A DNA stretch of 17,436 nucleotides from an uncultured Bacteroidota bacterium (GTDB lineage: Bacteria; Bacteroidota; Bacteroidia; UBA7662). The stretch covers positions 1 to 17,436 of the forward strand of contig CAIVQI010000015.1 in NCBI GenBank assembly GCA_903908015.1, read 5' to 3'. Below the pieces are notes generated by a model. The model saw only the letters and a program-made list of their open reading frames with translations. It was not told the DNA's origin and did no database searches. The translations under genes were made by a program, and so were the position numbers. Positions 7,753 through 14,564 of this stretch are shown piece by piece. Numbering within the stretch: the stretch's first letter is position 1; the number at the start of each line of letters is the position of its first letter.

Positions 7753-9576
7753 TTAGGTGGCAAAGGGATATTTATTCTGTGTTAGAACGGTTTGTGCCAC
7801 CTGCCGGCGGAGGGATTTTAGATCGACGGGGTCCACCCTTGTAAATCGTTTAAGTCCCAACAGCATCATTCGTTGCTCATCCCCCTCGCCAATCGCATAA
7901 ATCGCTTCCCTGCCGTGTCGGTTCAATAGATCTGCCGCTCTATGAAGCAAGCAAACAGCCATGGCATGCCGATCGCCACAGGAATCTGCCCCCAAACGCT
8001 CCTTCAATTTGATGGTGCGCAGCAATGTCGATTCCAAAACATAGACCTCGATAGCCATGTCGGCGAGGTGCATCAAAATCTCTTGTTCCTCTGCTAATTT
8101 GGTCTGGTACTTCTGTGCGGCGGCACCGGCCACCATGAGTACCGCCTTTTTCAGTTTTTCCAACACCTGCATTTCTGCCTCCAAATACCCTTCAGGCGCG
8201 CTTGCCCCAAAATCAGGTATTTCCATGAGTTCAGAGGCCACCTTTTTGGCAGCACCAAATAGATTCAGTTCACCTTTCATGGCCTTCCGCATGAGCATAT
8301 CCACGATCAACATACGATTGATCTCGTTGGTGCCTTCATAAATCCGACTAATTCGGGCATCGCGGTATGCGGCCTCCATGGGTGCATCAGCCGAATATCC
8401 CATGCCGCCATAGATTTGAACCCCTTCATCGACCACCCGAGCAATGGCCTCCGAACAAAAAACCTTTAAAATAGCGCACTCCACGGCGTATTGCTCCATT
8501 CCCTTCAACTTCGCCGTGGCTTCATCCATTCCCGAAGCCATCAGTTCATTTTGCAGATCCTCAATATCCTGACCTGCACGATATAATGCAGAATCTGCGC
8601 CATACGCCAACACCGACATATCAGCAATCTTTTGCATTATAGCTCCATAACTTGCTATGGGATGACCAAATTGCCTGCGCTCATTGGCATAAACAGCGGC
8701 AAATCCTATCACTTTAAAGCAAGCACCCAACACCGCAGCACCCAACTTGATCCGGCCTGCGTTCAGCACATTCACCGCAATCTTAAATCCCCCATCACGC
8801 GAACCAAGCATTTGATCGACCGGGATGGCCACTTTATCATAGAATACTTGTCGGGTCGACGACGAACGAATCCCCAGTTTATGCTCCTCTTGATTGAGGG
8901 TGAGTCCGGTTACCTCATCCTTATGAAAAATAAAGCCGGTTAAATTCTTGTCGTTCTCGATGCGTGCAAAAACAATAAATACATCAGCAAATCCGGCGTT
9001 ACTGATCCAAATTTTTTGTCCGGTAATTTCATAATGAGTACCAGCCGCATTCAGGACCGCTTGCGTTTTGCCAGAATTTGCATCGCTTCCCGCATTGGGT
9101 TCCGTTAGATTATAGCATGCGATCCATTCTCCGCTGGCCACCTTTGGCAGAAATTTTTGAAGGATATATTCACTGCCATAATATTGAATGGGTAAGGTCC
9201 CAATTCCTGTGTGCGCGCCGAATGCCGTGGCCAAAGAACCGGTTAAACTACTAATTTCCTCACAAACCAGCATGGATGTGTTGAATCCCATACCCAAACC
9301 CCCATATTCTTGAGGCACACTGATCGACAACAGGCCAAGTTCGCCGGCTTTCTTCATCAGCGAGGCCACCAAAGGATAGTCGTTCTCTTCAAACCTTGCC
9401 AAATGGGGTTCAACTTCAGTCTTCATGAAGTCACGTGTGGCCTGGAGCATCATCAACTGTTCCTCAGAAAAATCTTCTCGAATGAAAATTTCTGAAGGGG
9501 AGGGGGTATTGAGTAGAAATGACCCGCCAACGCGTTTGTTTTTGGGTGATGAAAGGGTATCTCTGGTGGCTTCCAT
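7753..9576 (-). CDS. fadE: Acyl-CoA dehydrogenase (FadE-type, long form)
   Basis: The 607-residue flavoprotein introduces the trans-2 double bond into fatty acyl-CoA in the first step of beta-oxidation. The N-terminal helical domain starts near residue 36. The middle domain has the FAD/substrate signature YNLTEPNAGSDA (155-166) and FAD-stacking KIWISNAG. The C-terminal helical domain carries VQIYGGMGY (386-394) and RIYEGTNEINR, whose Glu414 is the expected catalytic base. About 165 further residues follow, as in the VLCAD/ACAD9-like long subfamily and in B. subtilis FadE (about 594 residues), so medium to long chains are likely substrates. ATG at 9576 lies 15 bp after the thiolase stop. It is the last gene of the beta-oxidation operon. 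Electrons would pass to ETF, whose genes are not in this window. Confidence 0.93.
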   Translation of the reverse strand: MEATRDTLSSPKNKRVGGSFLLNTPSPSEIFIREDFSEEQLMMLQATRDFMKTEVEPHLARFEENDYPLVASLMKKAGELGLLSISVPQEYGGLGMGFNTSMLVCEEISSLTGSLATAFGAHTGIGTLPIQYYGSEYILQKFLPKVASGEWIACYNLTEPNAGSDANSGKTQAVLNAAGTHYEITGQKIWISNAGFADVFIVFARIENDKNLTGFIFHKDEVTGLTLNQEEHKLGIRSSSTRQVFYDKVAIPVDQMLGSRDGGFKIAVNVLNAGRIKLGAAVLGACFKVIGFAAVYANERRQFGHPIASYGAIMQKIADMSVLAYGADSALYRAGQDIEDLQNELMASGMDEATAKLKGMEQYAVECAILKVFCSEAIARVVDEGVQIYGGMGYSADAPMEAAYRDARISRIYEGTNEINRMLIVDMLMRKAMKGELNLFGAAKKVASELMEIPDFGASAPEGYLEAEMQVLEKLKKAVLMVAGAAAQKYQTKLAEEQEILMHLADMAIEVYVLESTLLRTIKLKERLGADSCGDRHAMAVCLLHRAADLLNRHGREAIYAIGEGDEQRMMLLGLKRFTRVDPVDLKSLRRQVAQTVLTQNKYPFAT

Positions 9577-9591
9577 GGGTATATAATTTTT

Positions 9592-10767
9592 TTAAGATAG
9601 TCGCTCGAACACGCCCGCTACGCCTTGACCACCGCCCACACAGGCACTTACAAGCCCGTAGCGTTGGTTGCGCCGCCGCATTTCATGAAACAGTTGAATG
9701 CTCAGTTTAGCACCGGAACAACCCAAAGGATGACCAAGCGCAATGGCGCCACCATTGGGGTTGATGCGGCTTTGATCCAGATCAAGAGCCCGAATGACGC
9801 CCAAGGCCTGAGCTGCAAACGCCTCATTTAATTCAATCTGCTCGATATCCTGTTGGCGTAGTCCGGCTTGTTTCAGCGCAAGCGGGATGGCTGCAACCGG
9901 ACCCATTCCCATCAATCGGGGCTCAACCCCTCTGGTGGCATAAGCCATGAGACGTGCGATGGGCTTGAGTTGAAGTTCGTTGACCATACGTTCAGACATT
10001 ATCATCACAAAAGCCGCACCATCTGAGGTCTGTGATGAATTTCCAGCCGTAACCGATCCGCCCTGAGCAAAAGCAGGTTTTAGGCGAGCCAAGGCTTCGG
10101 CCGTGGTATCTTTTCGAGGACCCTCATCCGTATCCACCACCCAACTGCGTCGATTTTTCCGACCACGGTCGTCCACATAAACCTCCTCAACTTCAATGGG
10201 CACAATTTCATCCCGAAAGCGCCCAGATTCGATGGCGTCTATGGCTTTGCGGTGCGACTCCAGGGCAAACTGGTCTTGTGCCTCGCGGTTAATTCCATAC
10301 TCACGCGCAACCTCTTCCGCCGTAAGCCCCATGCTGGAATAATAGTCGGCATGGGCAGAGGCGATATCGTAGTTGAGCGCCGTTTTCCATCCCATCACGG
10401 GCACCAGGCTCATCGATTCGGTGCCACCTGCGATGATGCAATCTGCCTGACCTGCGTGAATACGCGCAGAGGCAACAGCAATGGCTTCTAATCCAGAACC
10501 ACAATACCGATTAATGATCATGCCCGGCACTTCGCGGGGCAATGAAAGCAGGGCGATCATTCGACCCATTTGCATGCCCTGTTCGGCCTCTGGCACGGCA
10601 TTGCCCACAATAAGATCATCCACCCTCAATGGGTCGAGTTCAGGCATTTGGGCAAGGAGGTGCCTGATCACACGCGCTGCGAGGTCATCAGGTCGCGTAA
10701 ACCTAAAGCCGCCCTTACTGGCCTTGCCAACGGCAGTTCGGTATCCTGTTACGATGTATGCATTCAT
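9592..10767 (-). CDS. fadA: Acetyl-CoA C-acyltransferase (3-ketoacyl-CoA thiolase)
   Basis: The 391-residue thiolase cleaves 3-ketoacyl-CoA with CoA to acetyl-CoA and a shortened acyl-CoA, the last step of the beta-oxidation cycle. The catalytic set is complete: acyl-accepting Cys89 in INRYCGSGLEAI, His346 in GHPLGCSGAK, and Cys376 in SACVGGGQG. Length and the start MNAYIVTGYRTAVGK are those of degradative thiolases (B. subtilis FadA is about 391 residues). An acetoacetyl-CoA thiolase of the biosynthetic type is possible by sequence class, but position between the FadN-like and acyl-CoA dehydrogenase genes argues for fatty-acid breakdown. It follows the FadN-like gene by 6 bp and precedes fadE by 15 bp, so all three are one transcription unit. 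Confidence 0.94.
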   Translation of the reverse strand: MNAYIVTGYRTAVGKASKGGFRFTRPDDLAARVIRHLLAQMPELDPLRVDDLIVGNAVPEAEQGMQMGRMIALLSLPREVPGMIINRYCGSGLEAIAVASARIHAGQADCIIAGGTESMSLVPVMGWKTALNYDIASAHADYYSSMGLTAEEVAREYGINREAQDQFALESHRKAIDAIESGRFRDEIVPIEVEEVYVDDRGRKNRRSWVVDTDEGPRKDTTAEALARLKPAFAQGGSVTAGNSSQTSDGAAFVMIMSERMVNELQLKPIARLMAYATRGVEPRLMGMGPVAAIPLALKQAGLRQQDIEQIELNEAFAAQALGVIRALDLDQSRINPNGGAIALGHPLGCSGAKLSIQLFHEMRRRNQRYGLVSACVGGGQGVAGVFERLS

Positions 10768-10773
10768 ATTCTA

Positions 10774-13158
10774 TTAATTTCGGAGTGGTTTACCAGTTTT
10801 GAGCACAGATTGTATCCGCTCCAGGGTCTTTTTTTCACCCAAAAGGGACAAGAAGGCTTCTCGTTCAAGATCAAGCAAATACTGCTCGGAGACGGCTTGA
10901 GGCTGTGATAAATCGCCACCGCAAATCACGTAGGCCAGTTTGGTGGCCACTTTGCGGTCATGATCAGAGATATAATTTCCCATCCTCATCCCGTTAATTC
11001 CGGCCATAAACAGCGCCATGCCACCTCGTCCTTGTACAACAATATCATTGCGGGGTTCGGGCTTGCGGTAGCCTGCCTCTGCCAAGTCTATGGCCAGTTG
11101 ACGGGCTTCGGTGAGGTGCGTTTGTTCATTAACCGAAACCCTGTCACCCCTACGCAGGTAATCGAGGTCGAAGGCCTCATAGGCTGACGTGGCGACTTTA
11201 GCAGTGGCTATATTCATGAATGCTTTTTGCAGGGGCGCATAAGGCACCTCCCCCGATTGCAAACGATCCGAGATCCTCAATGCCATTTCTTTTGTGCCGC
11301 CACCACCTGGAATGACGCCAACACCCATTTCAACCAAGCCAATATAGGTCTCGGCCGCAGCCTGAACCGCATCTGCGTGCAGCGTTAATTCACAACCACC
11401 GCCCAGTGTAAGTCCCCTCGGTGCCACCACCACTGGGATGGAGCTGTAACGTGCGCGCATGGTGAATTGTTGAAAAGCCCTGATCGCCATGTCCAATTCC
11501 TCATACTCTTGTTCAACAGCCAACATGAAAACCATACCCAGGTTGGCCCCCGCTGAAAAAACTTCGCCTTCATTGCCAATCACCAATCCCCTAAAATCTT
11601 GTTCGGCCCGGTTCACGGCCTGGTGGAATCCTGCGATGATCTCACTGCCCAGCGCATTCATTTTGGTATGAAATTCCAAATTCAGTATGCCTTCTCCTAT
11701 ATCGATTACGCTGCATCCCGCATTTTTCCATACCGTTTTGGTATTTCTCAGCAACTCGAGACGAACCAAACCTTGGCTACCCGGCACAGGGATGTAGGTA
11801 CCCGCTGTGGGTTGATAGACTTCCTTACCTTCGGATGTTGCACGGTAAAATTGCTCGTAACCCTTGGTCAGCATCTCATCCACCCAACTGGCCGGTGGGG
11901 TTCCGTAAAGCTTCATCAATTGTGTCATTTGTCGCACTCCAATGGCATCCCAACTCGCAAATGGCCCCAATTGCCATCCAAAACCAGCCACCATGGCGTC
12001 GTCAATGCGGTATAATTCACCTGCAATCTCCATGGCGTGCAGTGAAGCATACCGAAACATATGCGAGAGATTGATGCGGTAGAATTCACCCGCCTGATCG
12101 GGCATTTGCACCAGCAAGGGGAGGCGCTTACCCAAGTTTTCTTCCTGTCGGATGGGATCCAATAACGGGAACTTAGATTTGGCCTGCTCCTCGTATTCGA
12201 ATGTCTTGAGGTTCAACGCAAGAATTTTCTTCCCACCCTCGGCAGTGCGTGTTTTTTTATAAAATCCCTGTCCCGTTTTATCGCCCAGCCACTGTTGCTC
12301 CAGCAGATGATCCAAGAAGGGTGGGAAGGCAAACAGGTGGCGATCGGGATCATCTGTACAATGCTCTGCCACTCCTTTGGCCACCCGAGCGAGGGTATCG
12401 ATACCCACTACGTCGCAGGTTCGGAATGTGGCTGATTTAGGTCGACCAGCCAAAGGGCCAGTCAGTTGATCGACCGCCGTGATGTTGAGACCAGTTCGTT
12501 CCATGGTATTGAGCAGTGCCATGATGCCAAAAACCCCCATGCGGTTGGCGATAAATGCGGGTGTATCGCGGGCAAGAACTGTGGTTTTTCCCAAAATTCG
12601 CGAACCAAAATCCATCATAAAATCAATCACCCATGGCTCGGTATCCGGACCAGGAATAATCTCTAACAGCTTCAGATAGCGTGGCGGGTTAAAAAAATGC
12701 GTACCACAGAAATGCCGGCGAAAATCCTCTGAACGACCGGCATTCATCAATTGAATGGGAATGCCAGAGGTGTTCGAAGATATGATGCTTGCAGCTTTCC
12801 GGTGGACTTCAATTCTTTGGAACAATTGCTGCTTCGCGGGCAGCTGCTCAATAATGACCTCAATGATCCAATCGCTCTGTCCGATTTTTTCCAGATCATC
12901 TTCAAAATTGCCTGTTTGAATGCGTTTGGCAAATGATGCGTGATAGAGGGGGGAAGGGTTACTCTTTATCGCATGTTGAAGGGACTCCTCCACAATTCGG
13001 TTACGATTTATAGGGGTGCCTGGAGGCAATCCATTGGTGGACTCATCAACGCGATCCAGTAGGAGTACGGGTATTCCAACGCCGGCGAGGTGACAAGCGA
13101 TGCGAGAACCCATAATGCCCGAACCGAGCACCGTTGCGTGGTTAATGTTGAACTTCAT
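10774..13158 (-). CDS. fadN: Fused 3-hydroxyacyl-CoA dehydrogenase / enoyl-CoA hydratase (FadN-type)
   Basis: The 794-residue bifunctional enzyme hydrates enoyl-CoA and oxidises the resulting 3-hydroxyacyl-CoA with NAD. Domain order is dehydrogenase first: the NAD-binding GSGIMG (12-17) in a Rossmann fold, then catalytic His154 (GTHFFNPP) and Glu166 (LLEIIPG), spaced 12 apart as in known dehydrogenases, then one or two helical C-terminal dehydrogenase domains. A crotonase domain occupies roughly 480-700, with FSAGANLG and GGGCE as oxyanion and first catalytic Glu, and YIGLVEMGVGVIPGGGG carrying the second. This order is opposite to E. coli FadB and equals B. subtilis FadN (about 789 residues). 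The frame could begin at TTG 13176 or ATG 13164; ATG 13158 is chosen because family members place VLGSG at residue 10. It begins 14 bp after the marR stop. Confidence 0.92.
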   Translation of the reverse strand: MKFNINHATVLGSGIMGSRIACHLAGVGIPVLLLDRVDESTNGLPPGTPINRNRIVEESLQHAIKSNPSPLYHASFAKRIQTGNFEDDLEKIGQSDWIIEVIIEQLPAKQQLFQRIEVHRKAASIISSNTSGIPIQLMNAGRSEDFRRHFCGTHFFNPPRYLKLLEIIPGPDTEPWVIDFMMDFGSRILGKTTVLARDTPAFIANRMGVFGIMALLNTMERTGLNITAVDQLTGPLAGRPKSATFRTCDVVGIDTLARVAKGVAEHCTDDPDRHLFAFPPFLDHLLEQQWLGDKTGQGFYKKTRTAEGGKKILALNLKTFEYEEQAKSKFPLLDPIRQEENLGKRLPLLVQMPDQAGEFYRINLSHMFRYASLHAMEIAGELYRIDDAMVAGFGWQLGPFASWDAIGVRQMTQLMKLYGTPPASWVDEMLTKGYEQFYRATSEGKEVYQPTAGTYIPVPGSQGLVRLELLRNTKTVWKNAGCSVIDIGEGILNLEFHTKMNALGSEIIAGFHQAVNRAEQDFRGLVIGNEGEVFSAGANLGMVFMLAVEQEYEELDMAIRAFQQFTMRARYSSIPVVVAPRGLTLGGGCELTLHADAVQAAAETYIGLVEMGVGVIPGGGGTKEMALRISDRLQSGEVPYAPLQKAFMNIATAKVATSAYEAFDLDYLRRGDRVSVNEQTHLTEARQLAIDLAEAGYRKPEPRNDIVVQGRGGMALFMAGINGMRMGNYISDHDRKVATKLAYVICGGDLSQPQAVSEQYLLDLEREAFLSLLGEKKTLERIQSVLKTGKPLRN

Positions 13159-13172
13159 GGCCATAATGGATT

Positions 13173-13634
13173 TCAAAATTGTGGCTGGGGAATAGGCTCG
13201 GGAAGCAACGTTTGTTGCACTACACGGTGAATGGCCTCACTTACCCGATAAAAAGCCTGTAAATCTTGGTCAGAAACCAATTCTTGTACCTGACGGTTGA
13301 ACTTGCGTACATAATCCCTGGCGATTTGTCGCGCCGCCTGACCTTCTCGTGTGAGCACCAACTTCACCTCCCGCCTGTCTTGTTCGTTGTGCCTGCTCCG
13401 TACGATCCAGCCTCTTTTCTCAATACTGCGGAGAATCCTGGTCATACTCGAGGCTTCCATGCCCAATAATCCAGCTAGTTGCCCCACCTGGGTGCCTTCC
13501 TCCCCCAGATGAAGCAGCAAGAAGGCTGCGGAAGTGCTCAAATCATAGGCCTGGGCCTCGCTGTTGTACATTCTTGAAATATTCATCCAGGCCAAACGGG
13601 CCACGGAACACACAGTCTTACGGGGTTTATACAT
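13173..13634 (-). CDS. MarR-family transcriptional regulator of the fad operon
   Basis: The 153-residue winged-helix regulator is likely dimeric. An N-terminal dimerisation helix (VARLAWMNISRMYNSEAQ) is followed by the helix-turn-helix (about 48-72, with recognition helix MEASSMTRILRSIEKRG) and a wing with the MarR hallmark QDRREVKLVLT (85-95). It is the first gene of the fadN-fadA-fadE operon. A ligand such as an acyl-CoA or fatty acid is inferred from the context, by analogy with other acyl-CoA-sensing fad repressors of unrelated families. The frame extends to an ATG at 13682, but that start lies inside the putative operator and upstream of the predicted transcription start, whereas 13634 gives a family-like N-terminus and a leader of about 22 nt. 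No direct evidence shows repressor rather than activator. Confidence 0.88.
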   Translation of the reverse strand: MYKPRKTVCSVARLAWMNISRMYNSEAQAYDLSTSAAFLLLHLGEEGTQVGQLAGLLGMEASSMTRILRSIEKRGWIVRSRHNEQDRREVKLVLTREGQAARQIARDYVRKFNRQVQELVSDQDLQAFYRVSEAIHRVVQQTLLPEPIPQPQF

Positions 13635-13645
13635 GTCTATACATG
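13628..13645. repeat. Short direct repeat TATACATG, 10-bp period
   Basis: TATACATG occurs at 13628-13635 and again at 13638-13645, one helical turn apart, across the chosen marR start codon. It may be a second regulator contact site in the leader, or chance; only two copies are present. Confidence 0.25.
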
Positions 13646-13662
13646 AAGTGTGAAACAGGCCT

Positions 13663-13694
13663 CTAATATAGTATGCACGCATACAATATGCAAG
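13663..13694 (-). promoter_or_regulatory. Predicted promoter of the marR-fadNAE operon
   Basis: On the minus strand CTTG (13694-13691, one mismatch to TTTG) is separated by 20 nt from TATATTAG (13670-13663, seven of eight to TAnnTTTG). Transcription would start near 13656, about 22 nt before the ATG at 13634. The whole spacer consists of the palindromic half-sites listed separately, as expected of a repressor-controlled promoter. Confidence 0.45.
13671..13691. promoter_or_regulatory. Putative MarR operator: three alternating half-sites
   Basis: Two overlapping palindromes are visible. GTATGC (13671-13676) pairs with GCATAC (13679-13684) across 2 nt. GCATA (13679-13683) pairs with TATGC (13687-13691) across 3 nt. 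RTATGC thus occurs three times in alternating orientation. The site lies upstream of the regulator's own gene, inside the predicted promoter spacer. MarR proteins usually bind 16-20 bp palindromes at their own promoters. Binding itself is inferred. Confidence 0.5.
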
Positions 13695-13762
13695 AATAGT
13701 ACTTCATTTTTTTTTGTGTTTGACCTGTTTCTTTTAGTGTTCGGGATAAATGGCAAATTGGA

Positions 13763-13795
13763 TTTGTTTGCCGGTGGTGGCGCATCTTAATTTTG
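13763..13795 (+). promoter_or_regulatory. Bacteroidota-type promoter for the small lipoprotein gene
   Basis: TTTG (13763-13766) is followed after 21 nt by TAATTTTG (13788-13795), a perfect TAnnTTTG. An adjacent TTTG (13767-13770) would give a 17-nt spacer. Transcription would start near 13802, about 100 nt ahead of the ATG at 13905. It does not overlap the marR promoter, so the divergent genes are probably controlled separately. Confidence 0.5.
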
Positions 13796-13904
13796 ATGAA
13801 AAGCACGAATCATGCACCAACATATACGCTCCAGAAACCAATCAAATGTCGGGCCTTGTCCTCCCAATTTTAAATTGACACTGTACTTAAGAGTGCCTTT
13901 CATC

Positions 13905-14276
13905 ATGAAAAAGTTCTTGACACATATACTTTTACCCTATATCCTGGTTGGATGTAGTCGAGACGGTCCTCCATACCCGGTTGAGTTAAACATCAGGATT
14001 GTGGAACAAGACCAAGGCATCCTAACAACGCAGCCCATGAGGGTGGGATTATTTAGGGAAGGTGGACTACCACCATTCGACAGGCCTGTCTTGTTTACCC
14101 ATCTTCGCACGGATCAATCAGGCACCCTTCGGGTCAGAGTCGAATTGCCACAGCCCCCCATATACTATTTTCTTTGGATCGATTCGATGCCAACTGCTTA
14201 CACGAACAAACACAACGGGGCAGCACTGAATCATAAAATGAAGCAATTCATGACGCTCTTTGTGGATTCACCCTAA
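13905..14276 (+). CDS. Small predicted lipoprotein of unknown function
   Basis: The 123-residue protein has a clear lipoprotein signal peptide, MKKFLTHILLPYILVGC, with lipobox LVGC and Cys17 as the lipidated residue. The mature part looks like a single beta-sandwich: strands ELNIRIVEQ, MRVGLFREG, VLFTHLRTDQSGTLRVRVEL and YYFLWIDSM. The DQSGTLRVRVELP segment recalls transthyretin-like or carboxypeptidase-regulatory folds, but no family is recognised. The frame runs upstream to 13812 with 31 more codons; ATG at 13905 is preferred because it starts exactly at the positively charged end of the signal peptide. It is transcribed away from marR and stands 288 bp ahead of the large hydrolase gene on the same strand. 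No function can be assigned. Confidence 0.75.
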   Translation: MKKFLTHILLPYILVGCSRDGPPYPVELNIRIVEQDQGILTTQPMRVGLFREGGLPPFDRPVLFTHLRTDQSGTLRVRVELPQPPIYYFLWIDSMPTAYTNKHNGAALNHKMKQFMTLFVDSP

Positions 14277-14564
14277 ACCAAAGGTTTCCACCCACAACGG
14301 CGACAAAAATTGATAAACAGCCAATAGAACAGTCATCAGTTCTCGGATTTGTACAATTCCAATCCTCAATCAGTCCATCTTTAATAAAAATGGACACGCC
14401 CGGCGCTTGGCCAAATCGGATGGTAATGTGCTTCCGAAAATATGACTCATCGCATGTTCATTGGGGTAGAAGACCCTGGCCAGCGATGCATTAAATAAAG
14501 CAGCCCCAAAATAAGCGGGGCTGTCATGACCCTGGATCACTGTTTCACCTAAAATCCAAACATC
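14277..14564. other. Intergenic region with one hairpin
   Basis: No supported gene lies here. The plus strand has only a 34-codon frame starting near 14391. The main structure is a 7-bp perfect hairpin, CAGCCCC (14501-14507) and GGGGCTG (14517-14523) around a 9-nt loop. On the minus strand it is followed by CTTTATTTAATG, mildly T-rich; on the plus strand no T-tract follows. It could be a weak terminator or leader structure. No match to TAnnTTTG with a proper -33 element was found ahead of the hydrolase gene. Confidence 0.4.

Noticed and set aside
11599..12015. 138-codon plus-strand frame
   Set aside because: Shadow of the fused dehydrogenase/hydratase gene on the minus strand.
10774..13176. 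Longest frame of the FadN-like gene starting at 13176
   Set aside because: The first codon is TTG overlapping the marR stop. Two ATGs follow within seven codons, and the second (13158) matches the family N-terminus.
13635..13682. MarR start at 13682 with 16 extra residues
   Set aside because: This start lies within the palindromic half-sites and upstream of the predicted transcription start. The extra residues do not look like the family N-terminus.
14472..14535. Direct repeat GACCCTGG at 14472-14479 and 14528-14535
   Set aside because: Only two 8-bp copies with no further structure. Expected by chance over this length; not evidence of a mobile element or array.
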